This document shows, one piece after another, positions 12,121 through 24,400 of a stretch of DNA of 64,000 nucleotides. The translations under genes were made by a program, and so were the position numbers. Position 1 is the stretch's first letter. The number at the start of each line of letters is the position of its first letter. The DNA comes from Trichoplusia ni (taxonomy: Eukaryota > Arthropoda > Insecta > Lepidoptera > Noctuidae): the NCBI RefSeq assembly GCF_003590095.1, contig NC_039493.1, forward strand, positions 5,828,001 to 5,892,000. The letters run 5' to 3'. The notes below the pieces were generated by a model, which was not told where the DNA came from, did no database searches, and saw only the letters and a list, made by a program, of their open reading frames with translations.

Positions 12121-13989
12121 GCGCTCTACCTATCAAGAATTTAGACAAATGCGGTAATAACCACTTCACTATTCATATAGTACTTCAATAAATCAGTTGC
12201 TTTTGAGGAAACCATAGAACACGGCACCCGGCACAACTCATCTCTTAACTTAAAGCTGTCAATTTTGATATTTAACCTTGATTTCGTACTACGCGTAAAA
12301 TTAACATGGTTGTCACTGCGGCAGTGACTCGTTCTTTTGAAACTAATCTTGATAAATAAAATAGAAATAGATAAAACCTCAACAATCAAAAACATGGGCG
12401 GGTACTTCAAGAGCATCGCCGATTTGACAGTAACACACAGCAACGAATTTTCCTTTCAATCAATAGATAGCTAGTTCGTCATACCCTAAGCGGGATACCT
12501 TTAGAGGCTTGAGAAAGTTTTCAAGATCTCATTTAAACCGATACTCATATGTATAACGATACTAACTACACAAATTGCAATAAAATACGTAAATCAGTCA
12601 ACAAGACGTGATAGTCTTGTGAACGCAAAGAGGAAAATGGAAATTTTGATGAATTTGTTCACCATATACTGTCATATGAACAGTGGAAAATTAAGAATAA
12701 TAGTAAAAGAAGGACAGTATAAAAGGGATTGGCTTGCTGGAAAGCGATAAAATATGGAGCTTGTGGGTTATCTTTATGAAAAGAATCGAGAAAAGGTATG
12801 TGGGTAACAAACGATGTGAAGATAACTTATTCCCACAAAAGTGGTCATAGTACTACGATCACATGAGCAGTACAAATCACAACTGTAGTTATCAGATCCA
12901 GAAGACATTATATAGTGTAGAATAGTATGACAGCTCCGCTACACTAAAATCTCTTTAACTGCCGACGCAAAAGGGTGTTATAAGTTTGACGTGTCTATCC
13001 GTCTGTCTATAGCATAGCTTCCGAACAGATTGAGCAATTCCAATTTAGTTTATTTTTTATCAAGTGTGAATTATGTGCGAGTGTTGTTTTTGATAAAAAT
13101 CGGTCATTTAAAAGTTGTGGGAGAGTTTCAGAGTTTTTAAAATGTGTCTTCTTGATGATTCTTTCTTTCTTTACATACTTTCCTTTTCCTTTAGTTATAA
13201 ATATAACAGTCATTCCTCGAAGTCATAAACAACAATATTATTCTGCTTTATGTTTATTTTTCCACTTCACAAACAATGAATCGATTGCATTATGAAATGT
13301 TTGAGAAATAAAGAGAAATGTCGTAACTGATTAAATAGTGGGTTATTTATTATAATTGATAGTGATCGGGGATTAACATTGATTATTGTAATACTTGTAC
13401 ATAATATGAAAGTTATTAACTCGAGACGATCAAACATACCTAATTGTCTAAATAGTGTTTGTTAAGAAGCCTTCGACCGAACTGTCAAACGAGTAAACCA
13501 CTAGACCAAAGATAGACCACTACTAGAAAAAAAACATCAGTTGAACAAACGTCGAAATACGGTACACATTTCAATAATATTGTTTTAACAACAAAAACCA
13601 ACAACCAAATTTAATTAAAAAGCTGCTTAGCTAAACTAGATGTTTTTTTTTACTTGACCAAATCTCAGCTATTTCACGGTAAATGAAAAATCATTCATCT
13701 ATTAATTATAGTCCGAAGCTCTGAGGTAACAAATAAAAAAATACAGAAAAATAGGAATACGAAACTCCTTCTTTTCGAAGTCGGTTAAAAAAAATCGTAT
13801 ATCAAAAATGTTTTAATCAAACCAAAAACTGTGATGAAAAATATAAAAGTATCTTAAAACTTCAAACTCTACATTTATTTCTGTAAATGCATGTAAAAGA
13901 CATATGACAGTCGCCAGTACATTACATTTTAATGGTGTTATTAAACCACAAACATTCCTGTTCAAAGTCCGTTCTATGTACGGGCACAC
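12121..13989. other. AT-rich intergenic DNA
   Basis: No gene seen. Near 13766-13790 the sequence CTCCTTCTTTTCGAAGTCGGTTAAAAA matches a short terminal block that I associate with a common lepidopteran repeat, but too little is preserved to name it. A small hairpin (GTCACTGC and GCAGTGAC) lies near 12313-12330. Confidence 0.4.
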
Positions 13990-14350
13990 CTACCGTACTA
14001 TAATACGCTTGCTCTTAGCACAATTGCACCTATCCTTTGTCAGTGCCTAAGTGTTAACAACACGTGGGCAAGCAGTAACCAAATATATGTAAGCCTGTGT
14101 TAGCTGATAAATATGGGTTTCAAGGATGCTCTCAGACTTCTTGGGTGATTTTTAATCGCATTATTATAAAAAGGGAAAGCTATGGGAATGACAATCCTTT
14201 ACGACATCTTGTCAGTTCAATTCCTTTTAGCAATTTGTCAGCTTTCGTCTTCGGAGTTGTAATCAGAACCTGGTTTTTGAGGACTATGATCGACTATAAT
14301 TTGTAACGTTCACGTTCAACGACCGTCAGCCCCGCGTATTATAGTACAGG
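13990..14350. mobile_element. candidate MITE with terminal inverted repeats
   Basis: TACTATAATACGC at 13996-14008 is matched by its exact reverse complement at 14334-14346, giving 13-bp perfect arms about 350 bp apart. The short flanks beyond the arms (CCTACCG and CAGG) also partly match. The size and arrangement suit a miniature inverted-repeat transposable element. No transposase fragment is visible and the target duplication is not clear. Confidence 0.4.
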
Positions 14351-15116
14351 CCATAAGCTTCATGCAACTTAAAAAATTAATAACTAACAATATTCTTTTC
14401 CACCGATATAATATGTTTACACCATTCCTATTAGATCCTTAATCTATTTAAAAAACAAATGACTCGTGTTTTTACTCAGAATGTGGAGTTATCAGTGTGA
14501 AGAAAAACAGTGTTGTAATTTTCCCATAAACGTACTATTGTAATGTAACGAGTAAATTACAAAGTCCAATGTAAATTGTAGCTTAATATGTAGTAGATGC
14601 GACTTTTCCTCCCATTTTACAAATGAGTTATGAGAAAAGACTAGACTATTGTTACGTTATGTCATTGGTTATGGATAATTCCGAAGTATTAATCTTACCA
14701 ACTATTTCTTTTATAACATTAAGCATCTTTGAGTGACTGTTATTCTGTATAAGTTTCAGTTAAAAGGTAGCTTCTTTTAGTGTCTAAATGATTTAAATGA
14801 AATGCAAATAAATAAAATTGAAAAGACATAAAATCAGTGACAACTAACATTTTTTATGCAATTTCATATCGACTCTTTTTATGACTTTCTTATCAGTAAT
14901 TTGTATAAGCAATTATTCACAATATTTTATTGTTTATATTAACATAAATTAACACCGTAAATGGGTATAATCCGCTCGGCGATAGGTGTTCAATTAAATC
15001 AATTTCGCGTTATCAGGGGCGCCCGCGCTCGCGGTGCACACCTCCTCGCGTCACAGTGGTGGGGATACGATTTCGTCGACTTATACACTCGACGTGCGCT
15101 CGCGCCGGTCAAACGA
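14351..15116. other. upstream region of the TMEM205-like gene
   Basis: AT-rich to about 14970, then abruptly CpG-rich (GGGGCGCCCGCGCTCGCGGTG near 15016). The composition shift fits a promoter or 5' untranslated region. The frame of the downstream gene is open back to an ATG at 14961, directly after an in-frame TAA, but that ATG has a T at -3 and the extra residues look non-conserved. Confidence 0.45.
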
Positions 15117-15121
15117 TCAGT
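15117..15121 (+). promoter_or_regulatory. candidate initiator (TCAGT) of the TMEM205-like gene
   Basis: GATCAGTGGACG matches the arthropod initiator TCAGT. If A15119 is +1, the first downstream ATG is 15153, giving a 34-nt leader and supporting the shorter protein start. No TATA box or clear downstream promoter element is visible. Confidence 0.35.
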
Positions 15122-15152
15122 GGACGTTGAGCGTGATATTTTGTTCAGAAAG

Positions 15153-15403
15153 ATGTGTAATATGTGTACCCGTGATGTGATCGACGCGCCCCCGGTGGCG
15201 CCGGCGCCGATGCCGAAGACCTCTCGGGCCCTCGAGAGGATGAAGAAGAAGCACAACATCGTCACGGACCCCCACAGCATGGAGAAGCAGCGGGAGGTGG
15301 AGTACCAGCCCGACCTGCTGGCGGTCTCCACCAAGTACTCCAAGGTCGCCTACGACCTCTTCAAGCAGGGCCTGGTCCGCCTGCAGGAGACGAAGGCATA
15401 CGT
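15153..15403 (+). CDS. TMEM205: TMEM205-like, exon 1 (N-terminal extension)
   Basis: Encodes 83 codons plus two bases and ends at donor CGT|GTGAGT. The peptide is rich in Lys, Arg and Glu and includes RALERMKKKHNIV and YSKVAYDLFKQGL. Third positions are strongly G/C from about 15190, unlike the AT-rich flanks, which supports real coding. The overlapping minus-strand open frames in this region are shadows. Confidence 0.75.
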
Positions 15404-18400
15404 GTGAGTACGGACTTTCTTTTTCCGCGTTTGTACGAATTTCTAGTTTAAACAACTTTTTCGTAAGTAAAAGTGTAAATACTCCAGTTACCACGCTGTA
15501 CGGAACTGCAGCTGCTAGAGATTCCTCTGGATATTGTTTGACGTCCGTCTGAAATATGGTTACGTGTGATTTTCGATTGTCGTGTCTTACGTGCGATAGC
15601 GAGTGTCGATACAATTTTCCGAGCGTGAAATATATTTTTTTCATTCTTCCGAATTGGTTTCAAATGTTTTGTCGAATAACTCGATGTATTTTGCAAATTG
15701 TCTTGGAACTTCAACGTGGAATAACAGTCTTTCGATGAAAAGTTTTTGTTTAACATTTAGTTCATAATAAGCACAAAAAAAACAATTGAAAGATGTATTC
15801 AATTATTCATACACAATACATTTTTCCACAATTCAAGACCACGATTGTTACATACATAGGTACGTGTTAGCAATAGATAAAACTGTCACTCATACGAAAG
15901 TCTCGACACTATCGTTGACACTTGATACAAAGGATTTCAGATCTGTCTCAGCATGATAGATAACTTCAGATCATTGGTACAGCCTTTGTCTTAATAATAC
16001 AGCTTTAAACTCTACACTACTGGTTAGTAACAAAATAGTTACTCACCTTTTAAGAGGCATACTGCTTATTTCATTGAAATACAAATACTTCCATATAACC
16101 AGAAACTGTTGAAACTCTTCTTTTCTGAATTCTTAACTTGCTTGTAGTTTATTTTTTTATTTAAATATCTTCATTTTTTTATTTTTCATACTAAACATCA
16201 CATAGTATGCATTTCAGCGAAAAACCTAGGACTTGGAAAAATATCACTAATATGGTTTGCCATCGTAGTTTCATAACGAATTGTAGCGATTAGTATCTAG
16301 CCATAAATTATCGTTATATTATCAATATTCACGTGTCGCCTATGAAAACAATAAAAAGTACCGCAACGCATTCTAATTAAGCTTAATGCGAAACAAGCTG
16401 GTATAAAGAAACAAAAAAGAAAATTCGATTTTATTTTTAAGTTTTTGTTTATTGCAACCTTTTTGGTGATTGCAAATTGTCATAAAGGTTTTAAAATAAA
16501 AGTTGAATCATAATATTAGACTGCTGTGATCAATACCCTATTTTTATGGAAAAAATGAATTCAATACTTGGATAATTCGAGAAAAAAGCATCTTAACTTT
16601 CGTAAATCCCTAGACATTATCTCAGTGCGTATTTGTCACGATACTGATCATTGTTTCAGATGACACGTACAATGATAAATTACTGATAAAACTAAACGAA
16701 CGTCATCTGATGTTATCACAGTATTTTTGTCTCTACATCAATGTTCCAAGATTTCATCTTAAAGCCTTTAAGAACGGTAAAAGAAAATCTCTAATTGCAG
16801 TAGTTTTAACTTGTTAATGACGATCTCTATATTATACGTAAATCATCTGTGCTAATAAATGAATCACTTTTGGAATATATTATTTTACGAAACTTAATAC
16901 TTATGTCCTATTTCTAATTAAGTCTTTCTTTTATCCAAATCACGTGTTAACCACTAACACGTTCGATTCCTATTTCGTCAAGTTTAACTTCATTTCTCAG
17001 TATATATCTCATATTCTGCTAAGCAAAAACCAACATTTCGACGTTCGTTTTTTATTTTTGCAACAGTATGGCTGCACAGATGTTAGTTTTTTAATATGGC
17101 GTTTAGTTTACAAATATACACACACATTTCCATTTTCATTAGTTATTTATAATCTCAAAACCTTAAATAATTGGTACTAGAACGGATCTAGATGTCTGTC
17201 CGAGGCCGTGTCTGTCTGTATGTCACGGATATTTAGTAGCCATTCTATTAGAAAGCTAACGAAATAGATAAATACAATGTTGCAAGTATTAAATTACATT
17301 GTTGCAACATTGTGATGACATGCTGTCATGTGCATTGCAGGGTGGAACGCAAGGGTCAAGTCATATAACAAGCGTCTTTTGTTTTTTTTTATATATACGT
17401 ATAATATGTAAAATTGTCGAGTTTGTAGCGCCTTTTCTTCTTGCTAAAGGATTTAGGAAGCGGTATAGGATGGCCGATACGGTATTCTGTGCAATGTCAC
17501 TGATGTTCAAAAAGTCTGTGGTCTTAATAGGTTTTGTTCTGATCACCACACTAAATTTTGCTTTAAGTTTTAAGGAAAGTTGTCTGTGCCAAAAAATAGG
17601 ATATTGACAGATTGTTATTATGACGTACCTAATCTAATTAACGAAAATTTATTTTGAAGAATATAATTTAACATTAAAAAATAAATAGATATAAAAGATT
17701 TTAGAATAAAATAAATAAATACCTGCCTTGTATAAAATTGTACGAAGTTATATGAACGCAATTAGTATAACTTGTGACCTTCAACTTCATTAGCGATTTA
17801 AAAATAAAATGGCGACAAATTAGCCATTCATTTTATAAATAGCACAAAGATAAGCGGATATAGTGAAACAATACCCAGGAAATTGTGTCCACGTAATGGA
17901 AAATACTGGAGATGTAAAATATGTTAGAAGATCACCATCTATTATAAATTAATGTGATTTCAAAGCTTACTCACCTATTCAAGCCTATTTACTTTTCACT
18001 TATACCGTTTCATATACCTATAATTCTTTTTCTTCCCATTCAGAGATTAATTTTCATTATTTTGACATAATAATAAGATTTAACTTTTAATAAAATTTAA
18101 GATACTTATCTAATATTGCTTGCCCAGGAAATGGAGACAAGAAAACGTAGCGATCTAAGCAAAACTTATTTAATAAAATAAACTAAATTATTTTAATACA
18201 TATTTTCTTACTTTACAGAATAGGTTTCTCTCGAACCTTGTACAATTTATGTAGGAATGTTAACTGATGCAATAGTTAAAAGGAGTTCTTCACTTTCAAT
18301 GAGCTGTTAAATAATGTTATTGGTAGGTGTTATCGAGGGCATATGAATTCTAGTCAATTTATCAATGTTGGTCATCGTATTGGTGTTTTATGTGGGTCAG

Positions 18401-21400
18401 TAGTTAAAACTTATTGTAATTTGATCTTATTGTCTTCTTGACTTTGTTCTAGAAAGATTCTTATATTTGTGAAATGAAACGAAATTTTACAGAAATGTTT
18501 CAAAGATTAATAAAAAGAAAGTTAATATAGTATAGTTTTGATCACAGAGAATAGTATTTTTTTAAGATTTTCTTGTTTTTAAGTCCCGTTCTTAACTTAT
18601 CTTATTTACAAAGTTTATTATTAAAACTCATGAAAAACAACTCTTGTTTGTCATAAAATAGACAGTTACATAGATTATTGGCGATACTATCTTGTCGTTG
18701 ATAAGCATATAAACAGATGTTCTGGATGGAAAATATTTTTGAAATTACGGTTACATAGCGAAACTGAGCGCTTGTAACTAGGTGAGTAAATGTCGTGATG
18801 AAACAATATGCAGGAAAATAGCGACGTTCCGGTTTATTTATAAATACACGGAAGTTGCATTTGCTTTGCTACTGGTTAACAAGGATTAAGGAAGCATTCT
18901 TCTTAAAAATAAATTAGTACCCGACGGCGACGGCTTTTGCAGACAAATTTTAATATATATATTTTTGTACCAAAGACTTCCGTTTGACAGCGTCTTGGCA
19001 CTTGAAAAGTAAAAAGTATCTGTATAAAGAAGATCGAAAACCTTAAAATCACAAATCTCAGTCGAACAGCACTAAAACTATTTCTATTAAATCATTTATT
19101 GATTAATAGGATGACAAAATGACTTCAGAAATTCCTCGTCACAAATACATGTGTCAACTTTTTTTTTATAAAATGACATAATTATTAATTAGTATGACAT
19201 AACACACTGATAAAGCTGGAAACTCTACCGAATTTATTTTTGGAAATGACACTTAAACAAGTCACTATGAATGGCCTATCACTTGCCAATCAGTGGCACA
19301 TGATCATTGATAATGACATTATGAAACCAAAACTACTCGTTCTGACATGACACTGATAAAAAAACGTGTTCTATAAACTGCCAAGACAAACAGTAAATTA
19401 TCTAGTTACATTACTGGTCTAGTTTTTTTTTTGTAACAAAAAACAAACAAAGTATGTTTTCAGTTCACTGTTTTTCGGAAGTCGCGTTCTCTATTTTTTT
19501 TTTTTTTTTACTTCGTTCTCTATTACATGGTGAAAATTGTTTCGATTTTCCGAGCACAAAAGTTCATTGACTTTTCCTTTGAATGTTAGTATGATTCTGA
19601 GAGTCTGTAATCTTAGAAAAAGACTTTCAATATGGCCACCGACTATAGACTAGATCGACCTTCTTTCACCAATGCAAAAGGCCTTCATTACACGAACAAA
19701 AATCAATTTACAAAGAAGATTTCTAACGCTCCCTATGCTGTATTCTCTTCAGCCTATGCAAGCAGCAAGCATGTTTAATTTTAGCTAAGAATATTCAGAC
19801 AAACCGCATAGCAACAACTCTCAAATTTAACAGCAGAATTAAATTCGCACGAATTGTCGGATTTGAATCGCGTCTCCTTTACAACATTGAGACAGATATA
19901 CAAGACGTCTACTATCAACTCATAAAGAGTTTCGGTCGCAGTTGTACAAGCGAGACAGAGTACTCACAATGTATAGCGGTATCTCGCTTCCACAACGACG
20001 AGTTTTTCTTCAAGAGCTGGTGTTAGACTGCCAGCTCTCAAAACATAGCATACGTGCACTGAAAACGTGTCGACAGGCACGTAACACTGTCCACAGCTCT
20101 GTTTATAACCCTTCTGATCATGTTATTGTAGTCTGCAAACTGAAGCTGAAAGAAATACATTCAAAAATCACCTTTATAATATTCGCATAAGATTGAATTG
20201 GAACGCATAGTTGGTTTGGTATCGGTCATTGAATAGGGGCTCGTGCCTTCTGTTCTCACGCTATTAACAATAGGAAATAGAATAATAGAGTATTTCAGGC
20301 ATCGAACGATCACTTCACGTGACCTGAACGAGATGTACGATGTACAAACCTCTCAATAAATTATACCGTATATCGACATCCTAAAATTATAACTTCCTAG
20401 TCTTCAACAACAAATAAAAAAAATCAGGAAGTTTAAAAAATAAACATCTTCAAATAAAGTTCAAACGTTCTTAAAAAATATTTTTTTAATGATTGACATA
20501 AAGTGTCAACTACGAACTGGCATTAGCGCAAAATAAATGAAGCCATTAAAATTGGGCAACGGGTAAGTAGTCAAAAACATACTGTATTCGTCTTCAAATA
20601 AGATATATTTTAGGTTTGTAAGATCCATGAGTGCGTATGGAGGTGGTCATTGCACTGATAAAGTAAATATTATGTCAAAGGTTACGTCACAAGGTGCTAG
20701 TGATGTAACCTGTCGGTACAACAGCATATTGTTGACTTAAATGATTCATTAACACCGGTCAGCTGTTTTTTGTCTAAGACACATAATTTTATTTTTATAA
20801 CTTTTTGAAACGTAATCTTTATTCAGTATATTGCTTTGTTCATTGTGGTTGTTTATTTTTTAATACCGATGATGAGTATTTCTAACTGTTACTAAATTAA
20901 ATAGTAGCCTTTTTGCATGGCTTCACAATGTCACTCATTTTTTTTTTAACTCGTGCTTTCCTAGTTCTGTAAATATTTCACAATATTTTCTTTTTATTGC
21001 AATCTACATCATATGACAGATGTTTTCTTGTTGATCAATGAAAAATAGATTAGACAAGACATGACACTTTTTTGAGATTTATTGCATAACGTATATTATT
21101 GGCTGTACAATGTTATCGATGACTTTAATCTAATTGAGTATTACAGTCTGCACTTCTGATTGCCGATAAAATATTTCAAATTATTTAATGTTTGGCTGTT
21201 GATAATATTGTCAATGCATGGTAGTACGATCTTATTTTAAAGAACCTAAGAGAAATTTGTAAGTATTAGCCTTCTCATATACACAAAATTCTTTTCATAA
21301 TTCTTTTAATACACTTAACGAAATTAGAAACAATTCTACTTCGCCTCATCTCAGTAACTTAATAAACATTTTCTTTCATCTACGCAAAAACGTCAAAGTT

Positions 21401-24400
21401 TGACGCACATCTTATGAAAATAAGCTTAAAACCATTTATCTTATAACAAACAAGTCCACGTAAATATTATTCGCAATAATAATTATTAACTTTATAACTT
21501 TCTACATATACTCTATCACCCACTTTAAATGTATATTCTTCTCTTTTTAGATCGTATTTTTTTTTATTATAGTTGTGAGACTTTATTGTATTTTCAAATG
21601 CTAGTTCTCTGTCTTCCTTGAGATCTTCTACTATGCATCTTTTTTTTAATTCCAGTGGCAAAATATCCATTTTCTCTCCTTCTAAAAGATATTTTGGGGC
21701 AAACTTAATAATAATAATAATTCTAATGGAAATATTGCGGAGGAAAATTTTAAACTTTTATCTAGACCAACTGTGGAGGTACATGATAACGGTGTACGCG
21801 GAAAAAGATTCCTATGTTGAAACAATTGACAACTTTTATCCGTGGATTGAGAGATTGACTTCCTAGTGGGTTAGTAGTGGGTTTACTGAAAGACCTTTTC
21901 AAATCAATACTAATAAGTATATCTACGCAAAATTCTCACAGCATGTTATTATTTTCGAGCTTAATCGTTAGACCTATTATCTTTAATTAGTGCAATACAG
22001 ACTTAAACTTTTGTTAGTGCTAAATAAGTCTTCAGTAAAACGTTAACATTTACCCTGACAATTAAAACTTTCCAGCATATTTAAGTTCTAGAAACATCGT
22101 GATCGCTGCACTTTTTGCATCGATTCGCAACAGTTTTCGCATCACGTATTATGCTAACGGCTTATCAACTATTGTGATTCGACCTCAAACCAAAGTCAAA
22201 TCATGGAGGTTGTCTACCAACTCTAATTTGAGATACAATGCTAATCTTGTGATATTTGCTAATGGCCTTACAATAAGGCTATATTGCGCCATGTATCGTC
22301 TAACTAGCTATTGATTGGATAGTAACGAGATTAGTTGCTTCTTCCGAGTTTTTGCTTCGTAATGTATTTGTAGAGTTATTTAAGTAGAGTCTGAAATCAT
22401 TCCATAAAAGAGAATCGAATCGAGTTGGGCGGTTATTGGATTTGTCTGCAACAAATGATAGTGAGAAAATTTAATTGATCCTGAAGGAAAGAACTGAGAG
22501 GCACTGCTTTTATAAGGATGCTAAAATCTTTTAGCTTTAGTTGGACAACAAACATTGTAAGGAATCAGTATCACGTATTTTCTTCATTTCTTCACTGCCT
22601 TGCTCTTCTTTTATTGATACCTACGTATAAAACGAGAAATTTCCTTCATATTTGTCACAATTCAATTGTTTCTTTTTGATCGAAAACGAATGCTGTAATT
22701 TAGACTGTGGATGATAGTTTTATCGTCCAATCACAATTACATAACTATCGATAAGACAATGGGTTTTTACGAAACAATACACGTTTTACATTGTCTATAT
22801 TATTCGAGAAAAAATTTGACTGATTGAACGATCAATATATTACTAATACTAATTGGACATATACCGTAACATTTCAGTTATACGTCAGTGATTAATGAAA
22901 TAACCTCTTTGTTCAATTTTAACGAATTTAATATTAAATGATGTAACGGTTTACTCACGCGTATTTATCGGGGGTGCCCGACTAGTTTTGGACCCAACGG
23001 GAGTCCTTAATCATGAGCTGACGCGGCGGGATCGCGACTAATATTTAATGTTATTATTTTTACATGAGAACGAATATTCGTGAAATATATCGTCAACCTC
23101 TGATGCCTGATAAGTTCTGTGATCTGGTAGCACGGAAACAGTATAAACACGCATACCAAGAGTGATTGGACTCTTATCGCTGACTTTTATAGGAAAAGTT
23201 AAAATCATTTTGGCGTTTTTTTTTCATATGATCTTTTGAACACTTGAAACATGATACATACATGTCGTTTGAAAGAACTTTAAAAGTATTTTCTTTTCGT
23301 AATTTTTTGTGACTGAATGCGCTTTCCCTTGCTTCGCTTCGCTTCTTTTGCCCTTATTAACCGAATATAATCAATCAACGAGTGTTTAATATAGTTTTTA
23401 TGAAGATAAGAAGCAATCAGTCATTGTCTTTACTCTAAATCACTTACCGATAATAGCCGAAGTACATATAATAATGAAGTCCACAACTAATACAAAATGG
23501 TGTAACAGTTGCTGTTGCCGACAGTTACGTTTTTTTTGTATACTGTATTTAGGAATTTCTAATATAGAAACTGCAACTTGTCTAATACATTCAAATCACA
23601 CGCAAAAGACGCTCAGATGCTAAGGATTTATCACACAAATGCTTGTCCTACGCAGGGATCGAACCCGCGACACGTCATGCTCTGTCGTTTTGTCCTGGTA
23701 ACTTGTAACACTCGGCAAAAAGCCCACAGACTTTTGTTGAAAATATACTTTCACTCTTACTATTGAAATGTTTGAAGGACAAATGACGAAAGCTTATATC
23801 TTAAAGATAATTCTATAAATACACGAAGTCGATATATCTACTGTGATTGCACTATAAAACTTGGCAACAGTCACCAAAGTTCACTCACACGATTGTTTAT
23901 CAATGCAACGGATTTATATTAGTTTTTGTTTTCAATAAATATAGCTTGTTACTATCAATTGACAGAATTAAAATCGTTGACTATGTTACCGACATTAAAT
24001 TAGAGAAAAGAAAATGAAGGAAAAATATTTATTTTTGTTACAAGTTTCAATGCTACGTCGCGCGTCGTAAAATTTTGGTTATTTTAAAACAAATAAAGCT
24101 TTGCAATGATCTAAAATTAAATGCACAAGATGATATCAACAAAATATTCTGTGCAGTGAAATTTATGTATGCGAAAAAAATAGGTCATTTCCACACTCAA
24201 TGACGTACCTAAATTAAAATATTTTCACTAGTTTCTAATGCTATGAATATGTATTGAAGTCTTCTTTAATATGCATAGAGTGGAGCAAAACCTCATTTCA
24301 CCTTCGGAGTTCTAATTAAATTCTAATCAGAGTCAATCACGGCCATCATTAATCATAATCATTTGTATGGAGCATTTGTAAAAACTTGACCCTTCTCTCA

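Noticed and set aside
14961..15152. In-frame N-terminal extension of the TMEM205-like protein from ATG 14961.
   Set aside because: The ATG has T at -3 and abuts an in-frame stop. The added residues lack conserved character, and an initiator at 15117 would exclude it from the mRNA. Kept as an alternative only.
14999..15644. Long minus-strand open frames (114 and 175 codons) over TMEM205 exon 1.
   Set aside because: They are antisense shadows of a GC-rich coding exon. The sense frame splices cleanly into TMEM205 exon 2.
21618..21866. 82-codon plus-strand open frame overlapping the integrase remnant.
   Set aside because: It is antisense to the recognisable integrase segment and shows no domain of its own.
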